From Curvularia sp. ZM96 (taxonomy: Eukaryota > Ascomycota > Dothideomycetes > Pleosporales > Pleosporaceae): DNA of 64,000 bases. The DNA lies in contig JAJGBQ010000005.1 in the NCBI GenBank assembly GCA_022457065.1, forward strand, positions 1,612,001 to 1,676,000, read 5' to 3'. Below the pieces are notes generated by a model. The model saw only the letters and a program-made list of their open reading frames with translations. It searched no databases and was not told the origin of the DNA. Of the stretch, positions 34,525-44,476 are shown piece after piece. The position numbers and the translations under genes were made by a program. Numbering within the stretch: the first letter of the stretch is position 1; each line of letters begins with the position of its first letter.

Positions 34525-35450
34525 CTATATGACAAATAGCACAAAGATGAGAATGAAGACGTTCGCAATGGGGTGCGAGATCGTCTGATGCAGCATGCCC
34601 TTCGCGCCCGATGTCTTGTCTCCGGATTCAGCCTTCCTAGCGAGATCGATGACCCATTCAGCTGCCTCGTCGCCGTAGATGTCGAAATAATTCAGGTGCT
34701 TGGACATGTCCTTGTTGTCGGAGTTGGGGGCGCAAATAGGGTCGCCTGGCTGGCAGTATTCGCGAAGAATACCAGCGTCAGCATAGGGCTGAAGACCTGC
34801 AAGCTGCTCTTTTGTTCGAGGAGCACTGCCGTCTGAGATTTGGCCGCCGCCGTGCGTGTAGGGTTGGTTTGCGGAGCGTCGCGTGGGACCGAAGACGAGT
34901 GCAGCTGCGACTGCAACAGGGTTAGCATGTGGATCGTAGCCATCTTACGAAGGAAATATGCACCCTTGGAGCCTGGAGGACTAGTGATGTTCATACTAGG
35001 GTTGGACTGTTGCTCACACCCCCAGAGAGGGCCACCACCGCCACCGAGGACGTCGAGCATAACACTGCCACCCTGGCTGAATCCCATGACAATCAGGTGG
35101 CTATCTGGGCACCTCTCCGTGTAGTTCCTCATCTGTTCGGCACCATTGATGGCACCCTCGTGCGATGATATACACCATTTGTCTCCGCCATTCATAGCCC
35201 AGTACTGCACATCCTCATAGCCACAGGCTTTGGGGTTCTCTTTGGTATTGAGGGCATTGCAGACTTTGCCGACAGTCTCGATGACGTGGCCCGGGTAGGG
35301 GGAGGTGGAGCCTCGTGCGAGGAAGTGGTGGAAGGTCTGACATTCGTTTGTCTTGAGAGGCTCAAACTGAGGGCAGTCTTCGAGCTTGGTACACACGGCG
35401 AAGGCGGTGCTTGCGTAGAGAAGCGCCGAAACAGCTGTTCGGGGTATCAT
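34525..35450 (-). CDS. Secreted cutinase/acetylxylan-esterase-like protein (CE5) with hydrophobic tail
   Basis: Predicted 290-aa serine esterase of the cutinase superfamily, which hydrolyses cutin or acetyl-xylan esters. Exons in transcript order are 35450-34964 and 34910-34525. I chose the 53-nt intron with a GTGCAT donor because it gives the family-like GSKVAAALVFG. The better-looking GTAAGA donor would leave only 38 nt and insert six odd residues. The signal peptide is MIPRTAVSALLYASTAFA. The nucleophile Ser125 lies in GFSQGG, Asp219 lies in CQPGDPIC, and His234 in KHLNYF completes the triad. Cys pairs are present (CPQFEPLKTNEC and CQPGDPIC). Unusually, the protein continues past the catalytic domain with a short linker (SGDKTSGAKG) and ends in the hydrophobic ANVFILIFVLFVI, which looks like a GPI-anchor signal or membrane tail. 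An upstream in-frame ATG at 35519 is less likely. Confidence 0.85.
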
Positions 35451-37455
35451 GACGAATGTGGAGAGCGACAGTAGCAGAAACGATCGAAAAGAGCGAGCGA
35501 CTCGGCGGAACGGGCGCAAAGAGCGGGTTGAGAGACAAAATTCAAAGCAAGCGCCAATAGGAATGGGAAAAGCAGGGTGAATCGATCAACAACAAGTTGC
35601 TGGGAAAAAACATGGAACGCACAACGGCAGCGACGGGCGGTTGCATGGACAGGGTGGAGACGGCCCACGGCTCGCCTCAGTTCCGTTTCCTGGCAGTCTG
35701 GGGAGAGGCTGCGCGTCCTCTTCGAGATGCCAAGCAGGGCATGGCCATACTCGTTGCTTGATGCGCCATCCGGCGGTTTGGGAGTGTGACGGTGATGACG
35801 ATTGGCGCCTTGGCGGCTCTCCTTCGGAACGACGGCTGCTAGTGACGCAAGCCAGGAGGCCCCAGCCACGCCTGCGCCCAACATGGCATTGCTGCGGTCA
35901 GCAAAGGCGCGCTGATTGCTGTCCTTGGGTAGAGAGAGAAGGAGGATTTTTGGACCCTACTCTGCATGCTATCGGCGGCCTTTGGATCCTGGTTACTGGT
36001 ACACGCTCGGAACGAGCGATATCGGTGATGCACATAGCTGGGAAGGGTCACGTGACTCTCCTAAACGCGTAAGCATCTCATTTCCACATCCACTGATATC
36101 AAGCACATCAACAACCGTCTCCCACCAACTCACCACGGCAGACGATGCGAGCTGCTTTTGTATGCAGGTGTTTGTCATGTCCTTCGTTGATCACCCCTGA
36201 TGGAGGCCTGGTTGACGGAGAAAACTGGGCTCTCATTTCGGCTGCCACCTTCGGTCAGCCTCACACTGCTAACTGGACAGCCTTCGGAGCCACAAGCGAT
36301 GCTACCGCAGCCAACGGCAGAAACATATCCTATCTGAGCCTTTAGCACTGACATGCCGCCAGTCTCGTGCTCCGGCACACGTGTATGCCCCGGAATGATC
36401 AGGGGCACGCCTCCCGACCCAGAGTTATCCAGTTTTCTGTTCCGAATGTGGACCTGCACCTCCAGTGTTCTACCGCACGCGACTAGGACTTCGCCTCTGC
36501 CATAATCAATCGGGCACACGGGGAATGCTACATTGAGAAATCATAGACGATCCACCCGGTGCCGTTACCTCGCCTAACAACGATTGACTTGCTCTGGAAA
36601 GAATCTCGGCAGGCCCACAGAAGCACCACAGTCTACAATGCCATCCACTCCCTTCGCAGTTACCAGGTGCAGGGCCACCTTGAGGTCAGCGGCTGTTCTT
36701 TTTCTCCGTCGTCCGGTCTTAACACTAAACTGTCCTTGGCATCCGAACGCCTCACTTCTGACTGGGTGCAACATGGCCGGTTCATGCAGCGCCAATGTTT
36801 GATCTCGTAAAAATTTGCCTCCAGCATCGATGCGAGAAATACCCACTTGGCACGTCCTCCTGAAGCCCATATCCACTCCATCTTCTGGAAGAAGATAGCG
36901 CACCGGATGTCGTTGATCCCCCTGGCGCTCCCGAGCCATCATGTACCGAGCGGTATCAAGACTCGCACATCGTTCTCGCACGAAGCCGAAGCCGTAAGGC
37001 AACCAACCAGATCCTCTGTGTCTGCCCAGCCACACCAATGATGATAGCCAATCTCGGCATCGAAAGCCGGCGTGGTTCGGCGTGGATCATGCAGCAGATG
37101 GTGTGGTGCGGCTCTCGCTAGTGCGGTCACTCCCGGAGGAGATCAACACTACACGTCATTGGGACCCTTTCTCCGCATCACCACACCTGTCTGACCTGGG
37201 GTCGACTTCGTGGGACCGTTGAGTGACATTGAAAAAATGCACCAGTTACTATGATTGCACAAATTACAATGCTAAGCTTCTATTCTGTTACTAACAGCTT
37301 CATGTCTGAGACTTCTGGGGAGACCCACATACCCTAAGTGGATAAACGGACCACCAGTCTCCACGCAGTTAAAAAGACCCTGTATTTTCTATCTGACCAT
37401 TGGCGCACAGCCCCCGTTGGGGATTGCACCTGTCCGCGACCGCGCTACCACGAGC

Positions 37456-37491
37456 TACCATCCTTGGTACCATCCTTGGTACCGTCCTTGG
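37456..37491. repeat. 12-bp tandem repeat (3 copies) in AAAP promoter
   Basis: Three head-to-tail copies of TACCATCCTTGG occur at 37456-37467, 37468-37479 and 37480-37491, the last with one A-to-G change. The junctions create GGTACC palindromes. They lie 215-250 nt upstream of the transporter start codon. Confidence 0.75.
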
Positions 37492-37671
37492 TAGTACGTA
37501 ATTCTCCAAGTCGCTGGTTTCCTCCGCACCGAGCTGGGACCTTTAATCTCGCTCTCCATCTGTATTCATAACATCTTCACATCTCCCTCAGTGCTATCAG
37601 TTCAACTTTACTATTTGCCAATCCCTTCCTCACTTTCTTTTCCTCATCCACCAACCCTACGAACTTTACAT

Positions 37672-37683
37672 ATGCAGGCGTAA
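37672..37683 (+). promoter_or_regulatory. Possible upstream ORF (Met-Gln-Ala-stop) of AAAP gene
   Basis: ATGCAGGCGTAA lies 22 nt before the transporter start codon. If the transcript includes it, scanning ribosomes would meet this three-codon frame first. The same bases contain a GTAAGT donor-like string, but the only nearby acceptor does not keep the transporter frame, so an upstream coding exon is not supported. Confidence 0.4.
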
Positions 37684-37705
37684 GTGCTTGGCTGCTCTGT
37701 GAATC

Positions 37706-39340
37706 ATGGACCACAAACCTCTAGCGGCTGCCCATGGCGACCTCCCCCAGCAGCAACCATATGATGTCGACAAGCCCAAAGCTACTGATGCCCTCCCCAT
37801 GTCCGCCCAGCGACCCACGATTACCCTTGCAGCAGACCCGACATACGACCCAGAAGACCCTTTGCGACATAAGAACGAAGCGAACTCTGATAAATTCGAC
37901 TCGACATCATCATCCGAAAACGACACAAACCTAGGCGACGTAGCAGATATCCGCAATGCCAGCATCTGCCCTCCTCCTGAGACTGGGTCTAAGAAGCTCA
38001 ACACGACACAAACCGTCATCATCTTCATGACAAACGAGATTGGAATTGGTATCTTGTCGTTACCAAGCGCTCTTAACACGCTTGGCTTCTTCCCGGGTAT
38101 CATCGCCATTATTGGTATGGGCATGCTCAGTTTGTACACTGCTTACAACCTCATTCAATACTGGCGAAAGTATCCGTACATGCTCAACATTGTTGACTAC
38201 GGCCGTGTCCTCGGTGGGCCCTGGGCCGAAGTCGTCTTCGCACTGGGCTTTTTAATCAACATGGCACTCATCTCTGCGTCCGCCGTCGTTACCATCTCCA
38301 TCGGTCTCAACACCATCAGCGAACACGCAACTTGCACGGTTGCATTTACGGTCCTTGCCGCTGCCGTCATGTGGGCCATGTGCGTACCTCGAAGTATGCG
38401 CTTTGTATCATGGGCTTCTTGGCCTTGCACATTCTCCATCTTCGCAGCCGTGTTGATGGTCATGATCACTCTGGGTGTTCAAGGCCCCCGGAATCCGGAA
38501 GCCCCGCTGAACCTAAAGGCTATCGGTAGCCCTACGTTTACGCAAGCTACCTCCGCGTTTCTTAACATCGCTTTTGCCTTTAGTGGCAATCAGGCGTTTC
38601 CGACAGTCTTGGCTGAGATGGAGAATCCCTCCCGCGACTACCCCAAGGCCATCATCATCGAAAAATGCACAGCCACTTCGATATATGTCATTGTGGCTGC
38701 AGTTGTATACGCCCTGTCTGGCGAGCAAGTAGCATCACCAGCGCTTGGCTCCTTGCTCCCGACTATGGCTAAAGCCTCGTACGGAGTCATCTTCGTCTCG
38801 CTGTTAGGAACGGGACTTATCTTTGGAATGACGGCAGCACGCTACATCCATATCTACTTCGTCCGCCAAGTCAACACCTACCAGTCCAAGAAGAACAAAG
38901 CTGGTACGATTGTCGATATCTCGCCCTCGCAAACAGCTCCCTCAAACAACCGCCGCAACTCCATGGCCATCCCAGAGATCGGTAAGAAGACTGATTGGAT
39001 CATTTGGACCTTCTCAGTCACTATCTTCTGGGTCGTTGTCTGGATCTTCGCCAATGCCATCCCAGTCTTCAGCTCCTTGCTCAACATTTCTGCTGCCCTG
39101 CTGCTCTCCTGGTTCACCTGGGGTGTTACGGTGCTCTTCTGGTTCGACCTCAACAAGAACGGCAAATGGCGATCTAGCGGCAAGAAGATTGCGACTGCCG
39201 TTTTCAATATCTTCATCATGTGTGTGACGCTCTTTATGGTGGGCCCAGGCATGTATGCCAGCATTGATGCGTTGATGAACACTTTTGCGACGACAAAGGT
39301 TAATGGTGCATTTACTTGTGCCGACAATAGTATTTTGTAA
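37706..39340 (+). CDS. AAAP-family amino acid transporter (Mtr-like)
   Basis: Intronless gene for a predicted 544-aa transporter of the amino acid/auxin permease family (Aa_trans), the group that includes the Neurospora neutral amino acid system N permease Mtr. The first 100 residues are hydrophilic with short Asp/Ser-rich stretches. About eleven helices follow. Helix 1 carries the family's TNEIGIGILSLPSALNTLGFFPGI, with the flexible GIGILSLP core that lines the substrate site. The central loop QAFPTVLAEMENPSRDYPKA is highly characteristic of the fungal branch. A hydrophilic loop at about residues 395-430 separates the last helices. It sits in the plasma or vacuolar membrane and likely imports neutral or aromatic amino acids by H+ symport; the exact substrate is not readable. 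A three-codon upstream ORF and a 12-bp triple repeat lie in its 5' region. Convergent with the next gene. Confidence 0.92.
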   Translation: MDHKPLAAAHGDLPQQQPYDVDKPKATDALPMSAQRPTITLAADPTYDPEDPLRHKNEANSDKFDSTSSSENDTNLGDVADIRNASICPPPETGSKKLNTTQTVIIFMTNEIGIGILSLPSALNTLGFFPGIIAIIGMGMLSLYTAYNLIQYWRKYPYMLNIVDYGRVLGGPWAEVVFALGFLINMALISASAVVTISIGLNTISEHATCTVAFTVLAAAVMWAMCVPRSMRFVSWASWPCTFSIFAAVLMVMITLGVQGPRNPEAPLNLKAIGSPTFTQATSAFLNIAFAFSGNQAFPTVLAEMENPSRDYPKAIIIEKCTATSIYVIVAAVVYALSGEQVASPALGSLLPTMAKASYGVIFVSLLGTGLIFGMTAARYIHIYFVRQVNTYQSKKNKAGTIVDISPSQTAPSNNRRNSMAIPEIGKKTDWIIWTFSVTIFWVVVWIFANAIPVFSSLLNISAALLLSWFTWGVTVLFWFDLNKNGKWRSSGKKIATAVFNIFIMCVTLFMVGPGMYASIDALMNTFATTKVNGAFTCADNSIL

Positions 39341-39890
39341 GCCGTGTGTTTTTTTGTTGATGGCGTTTTCGGCAAATGAGTGAATGTTTAGTTATGTATA
39401 ATATATAGAGAAAGAATTAGATGAGCAATGGGACTGCGGGATCAGCCTGCTATTCAACCTGTTCAGTTGTTTTCGTGCGTCGATGGTGCTGTAATTCCAT
39501 GGTGTTTCTACTGCTCTGTATACATGGTAAGTAAACAAGACACTTCTTAACGAATTGACGTGCCATGCCCCATCGCGAGATATTCAATTTCAAACGGGTA
39601 AGTGCTATATGTTATAGCAAGACACTACGAGCGACCACGAGCTTTCTAGTTCACCAAGGAAAAGTGGATAAGGAAGTGAAAAAGACGTGTTCTCGTGTCT
39701 TCCCAAACGCCGACTTGCTACAACGCTCCCACAAGGTTTTGTCACTCGCGCCAAAAAGGGGGTATCATACAATTCCACGCCATAGCAAAGACGATTCCAG
39801 TAATAATGTCGTACCGCCAATGCCTCTCAAATCACACCAGTATCCCCCCATACTCCCACCATCCCGCCCAGTTCCAGGCCAAACCCACTC
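39341..39890. other. Intergenic, convergent 3' flanks
   Basis: Downstream region of the convergent amino-acid transporter and small membrane protein genes; nothing else is seen. Confidence 0.55.
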
Positions 39891-40254
39891 CTAATTCAAC
39901 TTCTTACCCCCCACCGTAACCTGCTTCCCCTGGCTCCGCTGATAGTGCAAGAAACCAAAAACCGCCGCCGAAACAACTCCCAGCATCAATATATTCCCTG
40001 TGTCACCCGATCAGCTGGATCGCCCCTTCAAGACTCTAATGGCGCGACTTACCAAGCACAAAGCCAAAGATCCCACCCGCGAGATCGACCAGGCCGTGGA
40101 AAAAGTTTACTACCAGCCCAAAAATTTCATGCGCAAAGCTCATGAAAAAGTGGAGGGTCTTTTGTACGAGTTCCAGCGCGGTGCTGAAGAAAGACCATAC
40201 GAGTTCGAGTAGCGAGGCGAAGACGTCTTTGACAGCGGTGATTATAGAAGACAT
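39891..40254 (-). CDS. Small conserved fungal membrane protein, 102 aa
   Basis: Predicted 102-aa protein, too short and spliced to show as one frame. Exons in transcript order are 40254-40053 and 39997-39891. The 55-nt intron (GTAAGT...CACAG) splits a Gly codon and joins GIFGFVLG to NILMLGVVSAAVFGFLHYQR. The first 60 residues form amphipathic, Phe/Leu/Val-rich helices (SSIITAVKDVFASLLELVWSFF, ALELVQKTLHFFMSFAHEIFG). A single clear transmembrane helix and a basic tail (RSQGKQVTVGGKKLN) follow. I recall similar small proteins starting MSSI-TA-KDVFAS in many Pezizomycotina, without a known function; this recollection was not checked by search. The frame, strong splice sites and amphipathic pattern support a real gene. 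Confidence 0.75.
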
Positions 40255-41174
40255 GTTCGGGACGAGATTTAGTTTCAGGGGGAGAGAAAAACTATAAGAT
40301 ACGAATCCGTATGCAGGACAAGGAGATGCGTCTTTGGTGCTTAGGGCAGGAAAGATGCGGTTAGGGGCATGTCTTGTATAGCAAGGCAGGGCGTGTGACA
40401 AAGACCCTCTTTCAAGGCTTTGCGAAAGGGAGGGGATATGACGCGGTGCATACGTGACAAAGACGCAGATTACTGGTTTTCTTGTTACCTGTGTTTTGAT
40501 GGTCTGGACCACGATGAGATCCTCGCCCCCCTGGCTTTTGGGGGGTAGGTGGTTGGTTGAGGCGGGTGAAATGGCCTTTGCGCGGTAGAGGATGACGTCA
40601 TTTGTGTGATGGAGAGCAACGCAAACGCCTGTTTGCAGAACATGAGAGGTTGGATGATTACGGCAGGGAAGCAATATAATCTTTAATTTGTGAGTAATGT
40701 ATTACGGAGTTCATGTGTCTGGGAGTGCAGCCTGTGGAAGATGGATAAGGTGAAGTCTGTGTCTGGGGATCTAGCCCGTGAAGGAGACAGGTTTAAGGTG
40801 AATGATTAAAGAAGTGGAATTATCTATCATCCAAAGAGAGCATAGTATTCAGTCTTTCGTATGTACTTTGGGATCTTGTCAGCATATTAACATGAGGGAA
40901 ATTACCTTAGCAACGCTCTAAACGTCAACGTCATCGAAATCAAGCACAAGGGAATGGAGAATGACGGAAATTCTGTACAATAACAGGAAGCTTCATCCCA
41001 ATCACACTATATTATCGAACGTACTTCGTATGCAGGGTTCCCCATGTTCCCAATAGTGAGGATGGTAAACGTCGGGCACCGTTCCTTGCAGCCCCACTTG
41101 CGTCATAGCGGCCCGGCTTGAGACGGAACATTGTTGCACGGCTTGCCATCCTTCCACGTACGGCATCAGTCAAA
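40255..41174. other. Intergenic between divergent small membrane and GH16-type genes
   Basis: This holds the upstream regions of both divergent genes. A 212-codon minus-strand frame that overlaps it is an upstream extension of the small membrane gene and does not look coding. Nothing else is supported. Confidence 0.5.
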
Positions 41175-42371
41175 ATGAACAGCAAGTTTGACAAATTGCT
41201 GGCCAAGGGTAAAGCGAAGCTCTCCGAGTTTACAGGCCCGTCTGGCAGCCACCACCAGCAAGGTTATCCGGGAGGCCAACCAGGTCAGCATCAGCAAGGC
41301 TACCCACCGCCTCAAGGATACCAGCAACCTCCACAAGGCTATCCTCCACAAGGATATCCTCCATCAAGCCCAAACCAGTACTCTGGCGCTCAGTATCCTC
41401 CCCAGTACCCGCCCCAGAACCAGCAATGGGGTCTTCCTCCACCGCAACAACAGCAATGGGGCCCACCGCCTCCCCATCAACAACCCTTCGCACCGCCCAT
41501 TCCACAGGGAAGTAAGCCGCATCCCGGCAGTCCCCCGCCTATACCTCAAAACCGACCACCATCCGCGCAACCTCCGCCGCCCCAGAACATTCCACCACCT
41601 CACACCGAGAAGGTATACTGGAAGCCGTCTTTCGATATCTCCACACCCGTATCGCAAAACTTCCGGCACGAGATAGGCGATCATGGCTGGGGCAACGAAG
41701 AAAAGCAGATGTACACCGACAACCCCGCCAATTCCTTCCACCACGACAACCGCCTGATCGTGCGCGCCCTGGTTGGCAACGGAAGCTATACCTCTGCACG
41801 TCTGACCTCGCACCAGACACTCTCTCGCCCGCGCGGCTACCTAACCGCAACATGTCTGCCCCCATCTGCACCAGGCATCTGGCCCGCGTACTGGATGTTG
41901 CCCGCAGATCCCTTCAAGTGGCCCACGGATGGTGAAATCGACCTAGCCGAGAGCTGGAACGGCGAGACAGAAAACCACTCTTGTCTCCACTGGGGCTCGT
42001 ACACGGGAGAAGACGCACAGAAGCACCGTGTTGTCAAAACAACCCTGCCGGACCTCGCTCGCCAACCCCACGTGTACGGCTTTGCGTGGATGGAAGAAGA
42101 AGGAATACCGGGGTGGAGAGGCCGCCTCATATGGTACATTGACGGCCGACCTGTTATGAGAGGCAGCATCCCGGAGGGAACACGGCGCATGGAGGATTTT
42201 AGGATTCTGATAAACATTGCTATGGGGGGAACGGTGAATCAGCATAAGGTGCCGGCGGATGGGTACTACGATTTTGTGATTAGCGATCTCAAGATGTATG
42301 AGGAGCCGCCGGGTGGCTGGCAGCAGTTTGAGCAGGCGTGGAATTGTACGCCTGAGGGGAAGGCGTTGTAA
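41175..42371 (+). CDS. GH16-type beta-glucan hydrolase/transglycosidase without signal peptide
   Basis: Intronless gene, predicted 398 aa. The C-terminal half (about residues 145-390) is a glycoside hydrolase family 16 jelly-roll. It has WGNEEKQMYTDNPANS, the catalytic segment DGEIDLAES with nucleophile Glu254, Asp256 and acid/base Glu259, then HWGSYTGED and RGRLIWYIDGRPV. GH16 enzymes act on beta-1,3(4)-glucans or related polymers. There is no signal peptide: the start MNSKFDKLLAKGKAKLSEFTG is a short amphipathic helix. It is followed by about 115 residues of Pro/Gln/Tyr/Gly repeats (QGYPPQGYPP, QQQWGPPPP), like those in annexin VII or rhodopsin tails. The ATG at 41175 has a GTCAAAATGA context; an in-frame ATG at 41118 adds 19 residues that also do not form a convincing signal. 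Location and substrate are therefore unclear; unconventional secretion or an intracellular role are possible. Confidence 0.88.
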   Translation: MNSKFDKLLAKGKAKLSEFTGPSGSHHQQGYPGGQPGQHQQGYPPPQGYQQPPQGYPPQGYPPSSPNQYSGAQYPPQYPPQNQQWGLPPPQQQQWGPPPPHQQPFAPPIPQGSKPHPGSPPPIPQNRPPSAQPPPPQNIPPPHTEKVYWKPSFDISTPVSQNFRHEIGDHGWGNEEKQMYTDNPANSFHHDNRLIVRALVGNGSYTSARLTSHQTLSRPRGYLTATCLPPSAPGIWPAYWMLPADPFKWPTDGEIDLAESWNGETENHSCLHWGSYTGEDAQKHRVVKTTLPDLARQPHVYGFAWMEEEGIPGWRGRLIWYIDGRPVMRGSIPEGTRRMEDFRILINIAMGGTVNQHKVPADGYYDFVISDLKMYEEPPGGWQQFEQAWNCTPEGKAL

Positions 42372-42956
42372 CCATGCTTGCCACGTTGCTGTTCGACTGA
42401 GATCTCGATCTCGATCTCGATCTCCAGTGGAGATTTGGTGTAGACTTGTTACCGTCTTGAACCTCGGTCGAGACTTGGCGCATCTATCCCGTACTCTTTT
42501 TTATTTTATTCTTACTTCCTTCCCATTCTTTTTTTTTCTTTTGATCTCTCATTTTTTTCTTCTTCGCAGATGAGACAGATCTTTTTGAGGCTGATACGCC
42601 AAGGCTGTCGATGCCGTCTTGCCAGCCGAGAGATGCATGTAGAACAGGTGGTCTAGGCTGTGGCTTGCAGTTGTGAGGCTGGCTGGGATCGATGATGTGG
42701 CTTTGTTTGCTTTTCCGGGTATGCAAGATCATAGTTGGGGTTCATGCTGTAGTTCTCAGCGGGTTGGGCTTGGGATAGTATGATGCGCTAACGTGGTTTG
42801 CTAATTGTGACCATAGAATCCTGGAAGGGTTGTCTAACAGATTCTACACGCTATGCTTAGTGTACAGGGACAATACTCTTTACCATCACCATAAGATCTC
42901 ATCTCTACACATTTACATCAACTACTCAGCCTTTCCTTTCTCTCCCTCTCTTCCCC
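42372..42956. other. Intergenic, convergent 3' flanks
   Basis: Between the GH16-type and GNAT stops. It contains a GATCTC repeat and a T-rich tract at about 42497-42570. No gene is seen. Confidence 0.55.
42401..42424. repeat. Hexanucleotide microsatellite (GATCTC)x4
   Basis: Four perfect head-to-tail copies of GATCTC lie 30 nt after the GH16-type stop codon, in the presumed 3' UTR. Confidence 0.85.
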
Positions 42957-43658
42957 CTAAAACCCCACCTCCCTCTTCAAAACCACCATGTCAAACTCGG
43001 TCTTACATCCCCACACGCCGCTCCCCTCCCTCCTCCTTCTCACCTCCTCATACCCTCTTTTCCGCCAATAAACCCCATTAATGCACTCAGCCGCTAAGAT
43101 CCAAAGCGCCACTTTGCCCTCTCTTAGTACCTGCGCCTCCCGCTTCTCAACACCAACAAGATACTCCTCGAGAAACCCCAGCAGACGCACCGCAAGTCCT
43201 TTACGCAGATACTTTGCGTCTTCATGAACACATACGGTCTTGATTTCCCATCCGTGTTCCGTGCTCGCGCCTTCTTTGTGCCAGCCGCCGGCCCAGGGAA
43301 TGGCGGCGGCGCAGGCGACGAGGAGGCCCTGGTCTTCTCCTTCTCCTTTTTCTTCTTCTTCTTCTCCTGGTCCTGTTGAAGCAAAAGTGGACGGAGACGA
43401 CGTGTCATATATAACAGCCATGACGCTGCGCTCGTCACGCAGCATGGCGTGCAGTGCGTCTGTCGAGGGAAAGCGCAAGCCCGTGTCGTCCCATTTTGAT
43501 TCTGCAGCGTCTGAAGAGGGTTGTTTGCTGCGGTGGAAGGCGCAGTTTACGAGGTGCGTTATTTCCCTGGCTAGAGAGGGGTTGGACTTTATTTCTGAGG
43601 ATGTGTAGAGTTTTGGTTCGGAGAGGGCTGGTGGTGATGGTGACGACATGATAGTCAT
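42957..43658 (-). CDS. GNAT-family N-acetyltransferase
   Basis: Intronless gene for a predicted 233-aa acetyltransferase of the GNAT fold, which moves an acetyl group from acetyl-CoA to an amine. The acetyl-CoA motif A region is WEIKTVCVHEDAKYLRKGLAVRLLGFLEEYL (about residues 142-172). There the V-V-x(5)-R/K-G-x-G/A pattern is degenerate but recognisable. The later segment ILAAECINGVYWRKRGYEEVRR matches the usual motif B with its hallmark aromatic and Gly-Tyr/Phe. Upstream is LREITHLVNCAFHRS, the usual helix 1. A run of Glu (GEEEEEKGEGED), encoded by a GAA/GAG microsatellite, interrupts the fold between strands 3 and 4, as loops there tolerate. Substrate is unknown. The start at 43658 or the ATG three codons later (43649) are both possible. 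Confidence 0.82.
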   Translation of the reverse strand: MTIMSSPSPPALSEPKLYTSSEIKSNPSLAREITHLVNCAFHRSKQPSSDAAESKWDDTGLRFPSTDALHAMLRDERSVMAVIYDTSSPSTFASTGPGEEEEEKGEGEDQGLLVACAAAIPWAGGWHKEGASTEHGWEIKTVCVHEDAKYLRKGLAVRLLGFLEEYLVGVEKREAQVLREGKVALWILAAECINGVYWRKRGYEEVRRRREGSGVWGCKTEFDMVVLKREVGF

Positions 43659-44476
43659 GTGTATGTGGAGAAATACAAAGTGTAGGGTGATTTGGTATGT
43701 AGAGTTAAGGAAGATTAGAAACTCCTCTACCTATGAATTTTGAAGGGCGATGGGAGGCGGCCCTGAGAAATATCTATTCTGAGTCATATTTTTCTTTATA
43801 CGATAAAGCGTGTGGTCAAGTTGTTTTTATATGCGGGAGGTCGGAATCGGAATGGAGTCATTTTTTGGTGGTGCCGATGCTTCTAGGGCGTTGAAATGAC
43901 AAGACACCTTCCTGATCTAGCTTAGACGTGGCTGCTCTTCGTACCATCACAATGTGAATTCAATCAGCCGCAGATCTAGAACAGCCGTCGAATCAAGAGA
44001 TGAATGGAGTTGGATGGTGATGCGACGTCGAGTTTGGCGTTGATTTGGCAAAAGATTCATGTAGGTAGGTAATTGTCGCACTTTATACATCCACATGGAT
44101 GCCGACCAGTCACATCACGAGCATATTGCCCTTAACTTCAAGAGAACCCTGGTATTTAAATCTGGAAATATCATTAATTCATTACTACGTCGTTGACCAT
44201 GCTTTTGATAACGAATGGAGGGCCTGCCTGCTATAGAGCAAAAACAAAAAGGAGTATATAACAAACTCCGCCCACAGGAACAATAAAACAGGAACAATTA
44301 GACAACCTTGAAGAGAGTCCATCCTGATAACCACCGGTGCGCCGACCGAGTATGTAGGACAATTTCTAATCATTGAAACTCCGGAGTAGAACCAAGACCT
44401 AGCAACCGGATAGGAAACAGTGGGGAATCATTAAGGATGTGGAAAAGTCATAGCGTAAACGCGCGATGTACGTTTC
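43659..44476. other. Intergenic upstream of GNAT, downstream of rhodopsin-like gene
   Basis: Upstream of the GNAT gene and 3' of the rhodopsin-like gene, both minus strand. No further gene is recognised. Confidence 0.55.

Larger units (their letters stand above)
35451..37705. other. Gene-poor stretch of 2.25 kb upstream of CE5 and AAAP genes
   Basis: This lies between the divergent esterase and amino-acid transporter genes. A GC-rich part at about 36540-37140 has long open frames on both strands (up to 154 codons, minus 36574-37038). I could not match it to a family or splice it; it may be a gene relic. A 12-bp tandem repeat (37456-37491) and a three-codon upstream frame (37672-37683) lie close to the transporter start and are listed separately. 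Confidence 0.45.
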
